64,000 nt of DNA. Origin: Salinicola endophyticus (GTDB lineage Bacteria > Pseudomonadota > Gammaproteobacteria > Pseudomonadales > Halomonadaceae). The DNA lies in assembly GCF_003206575.1 (NCBI RefSeq), contig NZ_PZJO01000002.1, positions 560,730 through 624,729 on the forward strand. The letters run 5' to 3'. Both the position numbers and the translations under genes were made by a program. Each line of letters starts with the position of its first letter. Position 1 is the first letter of the stretch. The notes under the pieces were generated by a model. It worked only from the letters and a program-made list of their open reading frames with translations, had not been told where the DNA came from and made no database searches. Positions 51,447-60,760 of this stretch are shown here, in pieces.

Positions 51447-52568
51447 ATGTCAGACGCCACGCCCTCCCCGCACCGCCAGCAGCTACTTCTCGTCGGCAAC
51501 GGCGATGCCCACCTGCATGTCGCCAGCCACGCCCGCCAGCTGGCGCAGGCGGGTATCGACGTCACCCTGATCACACCCCAGCCGTTCGCCTTCGCCGACT
51601 GGCTCGGCGGTATGCTCGGCGGCGAGTGGCAACTCGACGACGTGCATCTGCCCGCATCACGCATTACCGCCCACGGCGCCACCCATGTGGCCGCCAGCGT
51701 GGTCGCCGCCGACCGCAGCAATCGCCGAGTGACCCTGGACAACGGCCAGCGCCTCGACTACGACTGGCTGTCGATCGATCTGCCACCGGTGGTCGACGCC
51801 CAGGCCATTCCCGGCTTCTACACCGCCCAGGGCATCTATGGCGCCAGCGCCGATTCCCTGTGGGCGCTGCGCCAGCAGCTCGAGAGCGAGCTGGCCGACC
51901 CCGCCCGACGCCTGTCCAACGTGGCGGTGCTGGGCGGCGGCGCCCTGGGGGTGGAGCTGGCAGCCAACCTGCTGGCGCTGGGGGAACGCTACGGCCGCCC
52001 GCTGCCGGTGGCGCTGATCGGCAACGAGCGCCAGCCGCTGCCCGACGCCTGCCGTCGCGCCAACCGCTGGCTCACCCGGCGGCTGCAGCGGCGCGGCCTG
52101 CGCCTGGAACTGGTGGCCACGGCAGCGCGCTACGAGCGCGACAGCCTGATCCTCGACGACGGTACCGCCGTCGACGCCGACCTGCTGCTGGTGGTCGAAG
52201 CGCTGCGCCCGCCGCCGGCCTTCGACGTCTTCGGGCTGGCCCATGACGCCCAGGGGCGGGTCGAGGTCGACCCGCGCCAGCGCTGCCGCGAAGATCCACG
52301 GGTGTTCGTCAACCAGCCCAGCGCCCCCGGAAAGACCACGCGTCGCGCCACCCGTGAGCGTGCCACCGGCCTGCTCTCAGCGCTGCTGGCGCTGGGCGAT
52401 GCCCCCACCCCGGCCAGGACCCACGATAGCCACTGGAAGGCGCTCAATCTCGGCGACCTGCGCGATATCGCATGGCGCGGCTCGCTATGGTGCCGCGGGC
52501 GCTGGGTACGCCGGCTCAAGCATCGCCGCGACCGCCGTGAGGTGGCACGCTACCTGGACGACACCTGA
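51447..52568 (+). CDS. NDH-2-like FAD-dependent pyridine nucleotide oxidoreductase
   Basis: The 373-residue protein has two Rossmann motifs. The first, LLLVGNGDAHLHV, has His where the third glycine of GxGxxG would be, a variant seen in SelD-associated NDH-like flavoproteins. The second, VAVLGGGALGVELAANLLAL, is intact for NAD(P)H. A TITPQP-like segment and late GLAHDAQGRVEVDPRQRC...VFVN complete the fold. It probably oxidises NAD(P)H, but the electron acceptor is unknown. A C-terminal basic segment (RGRWVRRLKHRRDRREVARY) may contact the membrane. The ATG at 51447 is preceded by a GAGG element at very short spacing. Confidence 0.82.
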   Translation: MSDATPSPHRQQLLLVGNGDAHLHVASHARQLAQAGIDVTLITPQPFAFADWLGGMLGGEWQLDDVHLPASRITAHGATHVAASVVAADRSNRRVTLDNGQRLDYDWLSIDLPPVVDAQAIPGFYTAQGIYGASADSLWALRQQLESELADPARRLSNVAVLGGGALGVELAANLLALGERYGRPLPVALIGNERQPLPDACRRANRWLTRRLQRRGLRLELVATAARYERDSLILDDGTAVDADLLLVVEALRPPPAFDVFGLAHDAQGRVEVDPRQRCREDPRVFVNQPSAPGKTTRRATRERATGLLSALLALGDAPTPARTHDSHWKALNLGDLRDIAWRGSLWCRGRWVRRLKHRRDRREVARYLDDT

Positions 52569-52600
52569 CCTAACCCACGCCCACGCACGTCGGCGTGCAC

Positions 52601-52635
52601 AAAAACGCGACCCCGGCACCCGGCCGGGGTCGCGT
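52601..52635 (-). terminator. intrinsic terminator of the yceI-like gene
   Basis: ACGCGACCCCGG (52605-52616) pairs perfectly with CCGGGGTCGCGT (52624-52635); read on the minus strand it runs into T5 (52601-52605). A second perfect 9-bp hairpin (CCGCCGCGC/GCGCGGCGG) lies at 52651-52672. Confidence 0.8.
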
Positions 52636-52679
52636 CGCTAGCGCACACAACCGCCGCGCGTCAGCGCGGCGGTACGGCA

Positions 52680-53264
52680 CTACTGGCGGATGCCTTCGAG
52701 TACCACGTAGAGATCCACGCTGTGCATCGGCGCCGGGAACTGACTCATGTCGATGTCGAAGTCGGCCAGATCCAGGGTCGTGGTCGCTTCGAAGCCCTGA
52801 CGATAGCCACCCCAGGGGTCGTCGCCGCCGCCGATGTGATCGACGTCGAAGGTCACCTTGCGTGTCACCCCGTGCAGGGTCAGCTCCCCGGTCATCTCTC
52901 CCTCTTCGCCGTCGTCGTCGATCTGGAAGCCGGTGGACTTGAAGCTCGCCTGCGGATACTTGCTGGCGTCGAGGAAGTCACCGCTCAGGATGTGCTTGTC
53001 GCGCTCGGCGTGATTGCTGTCGAGGCTGTCGACGTCGACCTTGACCGCGACGCTGGACTCCTCGGGCGCCTCGGGGTCGTAGCTGAAGTCGCCACTGAAC
53101 TGCTTGAAGTCACCCAGAATATAGGAGTAGCCGAGGTGGCTGATCTTGAACTGGATGAAGGCGTGCTGGCCTTCGCTGTCGATCTTGTAGTCGGCGGCCT
53201 GGGCCTGGGTCAGCGGCAGCGCGGCGGCGACCAGGGCAGCCAGGGCGGTCTTCTTCAGCAGCAT
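52680..53264 (-). CDS. YceI-family periplasmic lipid-binding protein
   Basis: A 194-residue protein with a signal peptide (MLLKKTALAALVAAALPLTQAQA) and a lipocalin-like beta barrel: YKIDSEGQHAFIQFKISHLGYSYILGDFKQFSGDFSYD, KHILSGDFLDASKYPQASFKST, GELTLHGVTRKVTF. YceI proteins bind isoprenoid-type lipids and respond to base or osmotic stress. The cytochrome b gene follows upstream on the same strand 68 bases away, as in the yceJ-yceI pair of E. coli. The ATG at 53264 follows GAGGAG at good spacing. Confidence 0.94.
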   Translation of the reverse strand: MLLKKTALAALVAAALPLTQAQAADYKIDSEGQHAFIQFKISHLGYSYILGDFKQFSGDFSYDPEAPEESSVAVKVDVDSLDSNHAERDKHILSGDFLDASKYPQASFKSTGFQIDDDGEEGEMTGELTLHGVTRKVTFDVDHIGGGDDPWGGYRQGFEATTTLDLADFDIDMSQFPAPMHSVDLYVVLEGIRQ

Positions 53265-53332
53265 GCGAAACTCCTCGTGGATTGAGCTCTTGGGGGGCGC
53301 GAGCACCGGTGGCGGCCAGCGCTCGGAAACAC

Positions 53333-53887
53333 TCAGCGACGCCGCGCGGCGCGCGTCGTCAGCATTCGGGTCAAGGTGTCCTGACGGTCGAGCCAGTGGT
53401 GCTTGAGCGCGGCCAGGGTGTGGCCACAGGCGAGAATCACCAGCGCCCAGGCGGCATACCAGTGCACGCTACCCGCCACCACCGCCTGGTCCGGCAGCCC
53501 CGAGACCAGCGCCGGCACGCTGAACCAGCCGAAGACGCTGATGCCCTGGCCCTCGGCGGTAGAGATCAGATAGCCCGAGAACAGCACCACGAACATTAGC
53601 AGATACAGAAGCCCATGGCCGGCATGGGCGGCACGCCGCTCGAGCACGCTGCCGTGGGCGCGCGGGGTGGGCTGGGTCAGGCGCCAGGCCACCCGCGCCA
53701 GACTCGCCGCCAGCAGCAGGATACCGATCGACTTGTGCCACCAAGGCGCCAGATGGTACCAGGTGTCGTAGTAGCCCAGGCCGGTCATCCACCAGCCCAG
53801 CGCGAACAGGCCGAACACCGCCAGCGCGCTCAACCAGTGCAGCGCGATGCTGATCCTGCCCCAGCCGCTGTGAGAATTGCGCCACAT
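53333..53887 (-). CDS. cytochrome b561-like (YceJ) membrane protein
   Basis: The 184-residue protein has four transmembrane helices and haem-ligand histidines in the b561 pattern: SIALHWLSALAVFGLF, WYHLAPWWHKSIGILLL, RAAHAGHGLLYLLMF and GSVHWYAAWALVILACGHTLAALKHHW. It probably passes electrons between the quinone pool and a periplasmic partner. Gene order with yceI matches the enterobacterial yceJI operon. The ATG at 53887 follows AGGGG at good spacing; a GTG immediately upstream could also be used. Confidence 0.9.
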   Translation of the reverse strand: MWRNSHSGWGRISIALHWLSALAVFGLFALGWWMTGLGYYDTWYHLAPWWHKSIGILLLAASLARVAWRLTQPTPRAHGSVLERRAAHAGHGLLYLLMFVVLFSGYLISTAEGQGISVFGWFSVPALVSGLPDQAVVAGSVHWYAAWALVILACGHTLAALKHHWLDRQDTLTRMLTTRAARRR

Positions 53888-53992
53888 CACCCTGCCCCTG
53901 TTCCCGTTTCACCTCAGCATACGGATAACGGACGGCGGCGACAGCCAGGGTGGTGGAAATCGATTAGTGACGAAAAGGAAATAATAGAGACG

Positions 53993-54017
53993 AAAAAGCC
54001 CGCCTGAGCGGGCTTTT
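53993..54017 (-). terminator. intrinsic terminator of metZ
   Basis: AAAAA-GCCCGC-CTGA-GCGGGC-TTTT is a compact stem with a poly-A/poly-T pair, 22 bases past the metZ stop on the minus strand. Confidence 0.9.
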
Positions 54018-54038
54018 CGGTCAACCGAGACAGATACT

Positions 54039-55229
54039 TCACATGAGGGTATCGAGGCCCCGGGCCAGATCCGCCTGCAGGTCCTCCAGCGTCTCCAGCC
54101 CTACCGCAAGACGGATCAGACCGTCGCTGATCCCCGCCGAGGCGCGCTGAGCGTCGCTCAGACGGCCGTGGGTGGTGGTCCCCGGATGGGTGATGGTGGT
54201 CTTGACGTCACCCAGGTTGCCAGTGATCGACATCACCCGGGTGTGGTCGATCACATGCCAGGCAGCCTCGCGCCCACCGGCGATCTCGACCCCCATCACC
54301 GCGCCGAAGCCAAGCTGCTGGCGCTGGGCCAGGGCGTGCTGGGGATGGCTGGCAAGGCCACTGTAGTGGACCCGCGCCACCGCCGGCTGCTGCTCCAGCC
54401 ACTCGGCCAGGGCCTGGGCATTGCGACTGTGCGCGTGCATGCGCAGGCTCAGCGTCTCCAGCCCCTTGAGGAAGATCCAGGCATTGAATGGACTCATGCA
54501 GGGGCCGCAGGTGCGCACCACGCCGAACAGCTGCTCCAGCTCCTGATCGCGGCCGACCACGGCGCCGCCGATCGCCCGCCCCTGGCCATCGAGATACTTG
54601 GTCGCCGAGTGGATCACCAGGTCGGCGCCCAGCGCCAGCGGGCGCTGCAGTGCCGGAGTCAGGAAGCAGTTGTCGATCGCCAGCCAGGCACCGTGGCGGT
54701 GGGCCAGGTCCGCCAGCGCGGCAATGTCGACCAGCTCGTTGAGCGGGTTGGAGGGCGTCTCGGCGAACAGCAGCTTGGTCTTGGGCGTGATCGCCGCTTC
54801 CCAGCCGGCGAGATCGTTGAGTTCCACATAGCGCGGCACCACGCCGAACTTGGCCAGGTACTTGTCGAACAGCGCGATGGTGGAGCCGAACACCGAGCGC
54901 GATACGATCACCTCGTCACCGGCCTGCAGCAGCGCCAGCACGGTCGAGAGGATCGCCGCCATGCCCGAGCTGGTGGCGACGCAGCGCTCACCGCCCTCGA
55001 GCGCGGCCAGGCGCTGCTCGAAGTTGCGTACGGTGGGGTTGGTGAAGCGCGAGTAGACGTTGCCCGGCTCCTCGCCCTTGAACTTGCGCGCGGCCTCGGC
55101 GGCGCTGCCATAGACGAAGCTAGAGGTGGGGAAGATCGGCTCGCCGTGCTCCTGCTCATGGGTGCGCTCATGGCCGGCACGGATCGCCAGGGTCTCGAGA
55201 CCGAGCGAGAGATCGTCGTCTAGGGGCAT
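54039..55229 (-). CDS. metZ: O-succinylhomoserine sulfhydrylase
   Basis: A 396-residue PLP enzyme of the Cys/Met metabolism family. The PLP lysine is K211 in VIHSATKYLDGQGRAIGG. EPIFPTSSFVYGSAAEAARKF at the start and ITHPGTTTHGRLSDAQRASAGI late match MetZ/MetB-type enzymes. With purF upstream this is the conserved purF-metZ neighbourhood of Pseudomonas and relatives, which favours MetZ (direct sulfhydrylation to homocysteine) over MetB. The ATG at 55229 follows AGGAG; a longer in-frame start is less typical. Confidence 0.93.
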   Translation of the reverse strand: MPLDDDLSLGLETLAIRAGHERTHEQEHGEPIFPTSSFVYGSAAEAARKFKGEEPGNVYSRFTNPTVRNFEQRLAALEGGERCVATSSGMAAILSTVLALLQAGDEVIVSRSVFGSTIALFDKYLAKFGVVPRYVELNDLAGWEAAITPKTKLLFAETPSNPLNELVDIAALADLAHRHGAWLAIDNCFLTPALQRPLALGADLVIHSATKYLDGQGRAIGGAVVGRDQELEQLFGVVRTCGPCMSPFNAWIFLKGLETLSLRMHAHSRNAQALAEWLEQQPAVARVHYSGLASHPQHALAQRQQLGFGAVMGVEIAGGREAAWHVIDHTRVMSITGNLGDVKTTITHPGTTTHGRLSDAQRASAGISDGLIRLAVGLETLEDLQADLARGLDTLM

Positions 55230-55295
55230 GCGGGTACACTCCTGAATATCGTCTAGGCTATGCACGAAAAATCCCTGCGCTCGGCAATACGGCGT

Positions 55296-55387
55296 TAAAA
55301 ATCGGCTGGAGCGCCAGCCCGGTCAAAAATGGTCATTTACACACCGTAAACTGGAACGCCAGCCCGGTCCGTTTTCACCGATTTTTA
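55296..55387. repeat. symmetric repeat/palindrome element between purF and metZ
   Basis: Outer arms TAAAAATCGG (55296-55305) and CCGATTTTTA (55378-55387) are perfect inverted repeats. Inside lie two copies of CTGG(A/G-variable)CGCCAGCCCGGTC (55306-55324 and 55351-55369, one mismatch), each able to form a small hairpin, with the palindrome TTTAC-ACACC-GTAAA (55336-55350) between them. No coding frame is seen. It may act as the purF terminator, the metZ control region, or both. Confidence 0.75.
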
Positions 55388-55486
55388 CCTTAGCTACGCG
55401 CCCCGGTCTTTCCTTCGCTCGCTGACTTTTCGTACAAAGCCCAAGTCCAGACTGAGGCGGCCCCGCCGGCGGCGGGGCGCACCGGC

Positions 55487-57016
55487 TCAGTCGTCCGAGC
55501 TGTCGTTGTGCAGGTCGACCACGGCATTGACCCGCTCGCGCCCCTCTTTGGCCGCATCGCTGCGAGCGGCCTCGAGCGCAGCGAGATAGGCCTCGTCGAT
55601 GTCGCCGGTGACGTAGCTGCCATCGAACACCGAGCAGTCGAAGTCGTCGAGGGCCGGATTGACCTCGCGGCAGGCCGCCTTGAGATCCTCCAGGTCCTGA
55701 TAGATCAAACGGTCGGCGCCGATCAGCTCACCCACCTCGGCGTCGCTGCGGCCATGGGCGATCAATTCGGATGCCACCGGCATGTCGATGCCGTAGACGT
55801 TGGGGTAACGCACGGCGGGGGCAGCAGAGGCGAAGTAGACCTTGTTGGCGCCGGCGTCCCGGGCCATCTGGATGATCTGCTTGCAGGTGGTGCCGCGCAC
55901 GATCGAGTCGTCCACCAGCAGCACGTTCTTGCCGGCAAACTCGCTGCCGATAGCGTTGAGCTTCTGACGCACCGACTTCTTGCGCTGGGTCTGCCCCGGC
56001 ATGATGAAGGTACGGCCGATGTAGTGGTTCTTCATGAACCCTTCACGGAAGGTCACCCCGATGTGCTGCGCCAGCTCCAGCGCCGTGGTGCGCGAAGTGT
56101 CGGGGATCGGGATCACCACGTCGATGTCGTGCTCCGGCCATTCGCGCTGGATGCGGTCGCCGAGCTTGCGCCCCATCTGCATGCGGGTGCCGTAGACGTA
56201 GGCACCGTCGAGCTTGGAGTCGGGGCGCGCCAGGTAGACGTGCTCGAAGATGCACGAGGTCAGGCTGGGGCGATCGGCACACTGCTGGGTGTGCACGTTC
56301 TTGTGCATGTCGACGAAGATCGCCTCGCCCGGGGCCAGATCGCGCACCAGTTCGAAGCCGCTGACATCGAGCGCCACCGACTCGGAGGCGATCATCACCT
56401 CCTGCCCCGGGCGCCCCTCGGCATCGACGCCCTCGCGGGTGCCGTAGACCACCGGGCGGATACCGTGGGGGTCGCGGAAGGCGACCAGCCCGAAGCCGCT
56501 GATGATGGCGACCGCGGCGTAGCCGCCGCGGCAGCGCCGATGCACCCGGCGCACCGCGTCGAAGATGTCCTCGGGGGTGAGGTAGAGCCCCTGCTTGCCC
56601 AGTTCGTGGGCAAACACGTTGAGCAGGACCTCCGAGTCGGAGCTGGTGTTGATATGGCGCAGATCGGAGGAGAACAGCTCCTGCTTGAGCTGGTCGGAAT
56701 TGGTCAGGTTGCCGTTGTGCGCCAGCGTGATGCCGTAGGGCGAGTTGACGTAGAACGGCTGCGACTCCGCCTCGCTCGCCGATCCCGCGGTGGGATAGCG
56801 CACGTGGCCGATCCCCAGGTTGCCCTGGAGACGCTTCATGTGGCGGGTGTGGAAGACATCCCGCACCAGCCCGTTGTTCTTGCGCAGCAGAAACCGACCG
56901 TCATCCCAGGTCATCATGCCGGCGGCGTCCTGTCCGCGGTGTTGTAAAACCGTCAGCGCGTCATAGATCGACTGATTGACCGCTTCATTGGCCATGAGGC
57001 CCACGATACCGCACAT
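55487..57016 (-). CDS. purF: amidophosphoribosyltransferase
   Basis: The 509-residue enzyme starts [13 protein letters not shown], so Cys2 becomes the N-terminal nucleophile without a propeptide. The glutaminase domain includes [10 protein letters not shown] and LAHNGNLTN. The phosphoribosyltransferase domain has the PRPP loop [13 protein letters not shown] at about 366-377. It makes phosphoribosylamine, the first step of purine synthesis. It lies in the order cvpA-purF-metZ, with cvpA 28 bases upstream. Full length and no anomalies seen. Confidence 0.97.
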   Translation of the reverse strand: MCGIVGLMANEAVNQSIYDALTVLQHRGQDAAGMMTWDDGRFLLRKNNGLVRDVFHTRHMKRLQGNLGIGHVRYPTAGSASEAESQPFYVNSPYGITLAHNGNLTNSDQLKQELFSSDLRHINTSSDSEVLLNVFAHELGKQGLYLTPEDIFDAVRRVHRRCRGGYAAVAIISGFGLVAFRDPHGIRPVVYGTREGVDAEGRPGQEVMIASESVALDVSGFELVRDLAPGEAIFVDMHKNVHTQQCADRPSLTSCIFEHVYLARPDSKLDGAYVYGTRMQMGRKLGDRIQREWPEHDIDVVIPIPDTSRTTALELAQHIGVTFREGFMKNHYIGRTFIMPGQTQRKKSVRQKLNAIGSEFAGKNVLLVDDSIVRGTTCKQIIQMARDAGANKVYFASAAPAVRYPNVYGIDMPVASELIAHGRSDAEVGELIGADRLIYQDLEDLKAACREVNPALDDFDCSVFDGSYVTGDIDEAYLAALEAARSDAAKEGRERVNAVVDLHNDSSDD

Positions 57017-57044
57017 GCCGCCTTACCTCGCTTGATTGCGCCCC

Positions 57045-57656
57045 TCAGGGCGCCGGTTGCGCGGCCGCTGCGCCACCCGGGGGTGGCGCGGCACGGCCGC
57101 TCTGCTCGACTGTCGAAGTCGTCGTACCCGGCAGCGTCAACGGCAGACGCCGCATGGCGTCCTCCGCCTGCGATGCGTCCACGTTCCAGTCCTCGAGCTG
57201 GACCACCGCCCAGGCCCGCAGCGACTCGAAGGCGGGACGCAGCTGCGCCTGCTGCCAGGCGCTCAACTGGGCCAGGGGCGTCAGCCCGATCACCACCGTG
57301 GCGATCACCAGGATCGCCGCCCCCCGGGCCAGACCGAAGCAGGCGCCGGCGACCCGGTTGAAAAACCCCATGCCGACCCACTCGATCGCCGCGTTGAGCA
57401 GCCGGATGACGAAGCCGCACACCATCACCACGACGAAGATCACCAGGACGAAGCCGAGCACCAGGCGTGCGTCCGGGTGTGAGATGTAGGGCTCGAGCAT
57501 TTCGCCCAACGGCTGGGCGAAGACCCGCGCCGCGAGCAGCGCGACGATCCACGCCCCCAGGCCCAGCGCCTCGCGTACCAGGCCGCGCATGAAACCTGCC
57601 AGCATCGAGATCGTCAAGACCAGCAGGAAGGCGTAGTCGAGCCAGGTGAGAGTCAT
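57045..57656 (-). CDS. cvpA: CvpA family membrane protein
   Basis: A 203-residue protein with four transmembrane segments beginning LTWLDYAFLLVLTISMLAGFMRGLVREALGLGAWIVA, the CvpA signature (GxxRGxxRE). The central WVGMGFFNRVAGACFGLARGAAIL is also conserved. The C-terminal ~50 residues are hydrophilic and Pro/Ala-rich. CvpA is required for colicin V production in E. coli and contributes to envelope integrity. The start overlaps the SPOR gene stop by one base (ATGA). It is conserved next to purF. Confidence 0.95.
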   Translation of the reverse strand: MTLTWLDYAFLLVLTISMLAGFMRGLVREALGLGAWIVALLAARVFAQPLGEMLEPYISHPDARLVLGFVLVIFVVVMVCGFVIRLLNAAIEWVGMGFFNRVAGACFGLARGAAILVIATVVIGLTPLAQLSAWQQAQLRPAFESLRAWAVVQLEDWNVDASQAEDAMRRLPLTLPGTTTSTVEQSGRAAPPPGGAAAAQPAP

Positions 57657-58366
57657 CAGCTACCCGGTTTGCGAATCAAGAGTCCCGACAGGTTGGCGGA
57701 CTGCTTGAGTTCGGCACGCGCCTTCTCGCCCGCCTCCGAGGAAGCGAAAGGCCCGACATAGACCGAGGTCAGGTTGTTGTCCCGCGGCTGCGAATAAGCA
57801 GCGAAACCTTGGTTCTTGAGCTTGGCCGCGAGCCGCGTGGCGTTGTCCTTCTGGCCGAAGCTGCCGACCTGCACCACCCAGCCGCCATCTTTGCTGGCCG
57901 CGGTACGCGTGGGGGTGCTGGGCGCCGGCTCGGGCTTGGCCGGGGCTGCCTGAGACGCCGGCGCCTGGCGCTTGGCCGGCTGGCTGGTATCCGACTGGGC
58001 CAGTTCGGCGATCGGGTCGGTGCGTGGCTGGGTCGCCTGGGAGTTGCCGCTCTTCTCCTCGCTGGTGCTCCCCGCTCCTTGACCGAAGCTCTCGCCACCA
58101 CCGCCCAGCTGGGCCGAGGTATCGGGCTCGGGCACTGCGCTGGTGTTGCCGCCACTGTCGCGCTGGGCCACCGAGGCCGGCGGCTGCGGCGCTTCGATGA
58201 TGCGCTGGCGCGCCTCGCCCCCGCCTACCGGCTGCTCGATCACCATCACCGGCTCCGGCCCCTGCTGACGCGGCTCGGGGTCGTCGAACAGCATCGGCAC
58301 GAAGATCGCCCCCAGGGCCACCAGAATGACCGCACCACTGATCCGTTCACGCCATCCGTACTTCAT
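57656..58366 (-). CDS. SPOR domain protein (DedD-like)
   Basis: A 236-residue inner-membrane protein. A single N-terminal transmembrane helix (MKYGWRERISGAVILVALGAIFVPMLF) is followed by a Pro/Ser/Gln-rich periplasmic linker (about 30-155) and a C-terminal SPOR domain from about 160 (GGWVVQVGSFGQKDNATRLAAKL, ending LSGLLIRKPG). SPOR domains bind denuded septal peptidoglycan. Its place between folC and cvpA matches dedD in the conserved cluster. Confidence 0.93.
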   Translation of the reverse strand: MKYGWRERISGAVILVALGAIFVPMLFDDPEPRQQGPEPVMVIEQPVGGGEARQRIIEAPQPPASVAQRDSGGNTSAVPEPDTSAQLGGGGESFGQGAGSTSEEKSGNSQATQPRTDPIAELAQSDTSQPAKRQAPASQAAPAKPEPAPSTPTRTAASKDGGWVVQVGSFGQKDNATRLAAKLKNQGFAAYSQPRDNNLTSVYVGPFASSEAGEKARAELKQSANLSGLLIRKPGS

Positions 58367-58451
58367 AAGACCTCCTCAAGCGGGCCTGTTCGAACCCCGG
58401 TCATCCATTGGCCGGGGCGATGAAAAATGCCGATTCGATGCATCGCACCTG

Positions 58452-59723
58452 TCAGACGGCCGCCGCCGTCAGCGCCTCGAGCGCCCCGGCGACGGTCAGG
58501 AAGGAGCCGCACACCAGCACCTCCTCGTCGGCACCGAGCCGCTCGCGCAGCCACGCCACGCCGGCCGCCGGCGAGTCGCAGCTGGCCAGCAGCGACGCCC
58601 CGGCGGCCTCGATCGATTCGCCCAGCGCAGCCGCCGAACGCCCGCGGGGGCCGTCGAGCCCCACCGCCACCCAGGCGTCGACCGCCGGGCCCAGCGCGGC
58701 GATCAGCGCCCCGGCGTCCTTGTCGCCGAGCACGCCGAGCAGGCCGATGCGCCGCGTGGGTCGCGGGCGGGCCGCCAGCCGCTCGGCCACGTAGGCCGCC
58801 GCATGGGGGTTGTGGGCCACGTCCAGACACCAGTTGTCCAGCCACTGCAGGCGCCCGGGCAGCGCCACCGTGGCGAGGGCCTCGCGCACCGCCTCGAGTT
58901 GCGGGGTGATGCCCAGCAGCGTCAATACCTGCAGCGCCACCGCGGCATTGTCCAGCGGCAGGCCCGGATCGGGCAAGCTATCGAGTTCATAGCGCGCCCC
59001 CTGGGCGTCGCTGCCCTGCCATTGCCAACTGCCGCCCTGGTCCTGGGGCGCGAACGCCTGTCCCAGCCAGTAGGCCGGCGCTGCCAGCGCGCCGAGACGG
59101 GCCGAGACACTGGCGGGCAACTGGCGGCTGCCGAGCACCGCCGGACGCGCCGGGCGCAGGATGCCCGCCTTCTCGAAGCCGATGCCGTCGAGATCGTCGC
59201 CGAGGAAGTCGGCATGGTCATGGGCGATGGTGGTGATCACCGCGATATCGGGGTCGATCACATTGACCGCATCGAGGCGCCCACCCAGCCCGACCTCCAG
59301 AATCGCCAGCTGTGGTTGGCGCTCGGCGATCGCCCACAGCGCCGCCAGGGTGCCCGCCTCGAAGTAGGTGAGACTCACCGCCTCACCCGCCAGGCGCGCC
59401 GCCTCGACCCGCTCGAAGCCTTCGACCAGCAGCGCATCCTCCGCCGGCTGGCCGTCGAGGCGCAGGCGCTCGTTGTAGCGCAGCAGATGGGGAGAGGTAT
59501 AGCAGGCGGTGGAGAGGCCGTGGCACGCGGCCAGGCGCTCGAGCAGCGCCACCGTCGAGCCCTTGCCGTTGGTGCCGGCCACGGTGACCACCTGCCCCGC
59601 CAGCGGCCGCTCACTCAGCCCCAGGCGGGTCGCCACCGTGGCGACCCGCTCGAGGCCGAGCTCGATGGCGACGGGATGCTGGCGCTCGAGTCGCGCCAGC
59701 CACGCATCCAGCGCCGCGGACAT
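58452..59723 (-). CDS. folC: bifunctional dihydrofolate/folylpolyglutamate synthase
   Basis: A 423-residue Mur-ligase-like enzyme. The P-loop VTVAGTNGKGSTVALLE is at about 46-62, substrate loop TSPHLLRYNERLRLDG follows, then VGLGGRLDAVNVIDPDIAVITTIAHDHADFLG and DVAHNPHAAAYVAERL. It adds glutamate to dihydropteroate and to folates. The ATG at 59723 lies one base after the accD TGA, so translation is probably coupled. Typical length for FolC. Confidence 0.96.
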   Translation of the reverse strand: MSAALDAWLARLERQHPVAIELGLERVATVATRLGLSERPLAGQVVTVAGTNGKGSTVALLERLAACHGLSTACYTSPHLLRYNERLRLDGQPAEDALLVEGFERVEAARLAGEAVSLTYFEAGTLAALWAIAERQPQLAILEVGLGGRLDAVNVIDPDIAVITTIAHDHADFLGDDLDGIGFEKAGILRPARPAVLGSRQLPASVSARLGALAAPAYWLGQAFAPQDQGGSWQWQGSDAQGARYELDSLPDPGLPLDNAAVALQVLTLLGITPQLEAVREALATVALPGRLQWLDNWCLDVAHNPHAAAYVAERLAARPRPTRRIGLLGVLGDKDAGALIAALGPAVDAWVAVGLDGPRGRSAAALGESIEAAGASLLASCDSPAAGVAWLRERLGADEEVLVCGSFLTVAGALEALTAAAV

Positions 59724-59724
59724 C

Positions 59725-60654
59725 TCAGCGCGACGCCTGGGAAGCGTCGGCCTCGTCCGGCAGCGGCGAGAAGTCCGCCTCGGCTTCGTCAGCGAGTGAC
59801 GGCTGATGGGTGAGAATACGCAGCACATTGCCCAGCCGCGTCCGCAGCTCGGGACGCGCGACGATCATGTCGACGGTGCCGTGCTCGAGCAGGAACTCGC
59901 TGCGCTGGAACCCTTCCGGCAGTTTCTCGCGCACGGTCTGCTCGATCACCCGCGGGCCGGCGAAGCCGATCAGCGCGTTGGGCTCGGCGACATTGAGATC
60001 GCCGAGCATCGCCAGCGATGCCGAGACGCCACCGAACACCGGATCGGTCAGCACCGAGATGTAGGGCACCCCGGCCTGCTTGAGCTTCTCCAGTGCGGCG
60101 GAGGTCTTGGCCATCTGCATCAGCGAGAACAGCGCCTCCTGCATGCGCGCGCCGCCGGAGGCGGCGAAGCACACCAGCGGGATCTCCTGCTCCAGCGCGA
60201 GGCTCGCCGCGCGCACGAACTTCTCGCCGACGATCGCGCCCATCGAACCGCCCATGAACGAGAATTCGAACGCCACCGCGACCACCGGCAGACCGTCGAG
60301 GGTGCCGCGCATGGCGATCAGGGCGTCGTTCTCGTCGGTCGCCTTCTGCGCCGCCGAGAGGCGATCCTTGTACTTCTTAGAATCGCGGAACTTGAGCCGA
60401 TCGCTCGGCTGCAGGTCGGCAGCGATCTCCTCGCGCCCTTCGGCGTCGAGGAACCAGTTGAGCCGCTTGCGTGCCGTGAGTCGCAGGTGGTGCTGGCACT
60501 TGGGGCAGACGTTCTGGTGTTTCTCCAGCTCGGGGAGATAGAGCACCGAATCGCAACTCGGGCACTTGCGCCACAGGCCGTCGGGCACGCTGGCGCGGCG
60601 GTCGTTACGCTGGGTGCGGCTCATCGACGGGACGATCTTGTCTAGCCAGCTCAT
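59725..60654 (-). CDS. accD: acetyl-CoA carboxylase carboxyltransferase subunit beta
   Basis: A 309-residue protein with an N-terminal zinc ribbon (C31, C34, C50, C53 in CPSC and CPKC) and a crotonase-like carboxyltransferase core ([65 protein letters not shown]). With AccA it transfers carboxyl from biotin to acetyl-CoA, giving malonyl-CoA for fatty acid synthesis. The extended acidic C-terminus is unremarkable. It lies between trpA and folC. Confidence 0.97.
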   Translation of the reverse strand: MSWLDKIVPSMSRTQRNDRRASVPDGLWRKCPSCDSVLYLPELEKHQNVCPKCQHHLRLTARKRLNWFLDAEGREEIAADLQPSDRLKFRDSKKYKDRLSAAQKATDENDALIAMRGTLDGLPVVAVAFEFSFMGGSMGAIVGEKFVRAASLALEQEIPLVCFAASGGARMQEALFSLMQMAKTSAALEKLKQAGVPYISVLTDPVFGGVSASLAMLGDLNVAEPNALIGFAGPRVIEQTVREKLPEGFQRSEFLLEHGTVDMIVARPELRTRLGNVLRILTHQPSLADEAEADFSPLPDEADASQASR

Positions 60655-60760
60655 GTCGGGAGAGATTCCATCAGTTTAAGGAAACGGGTCCGCGCCGGCG
60701 GTCAGCCACATGCCGGCGCGACACGGAAAGCGCAGATGATACCAGAATGCCCCGCGCGGC

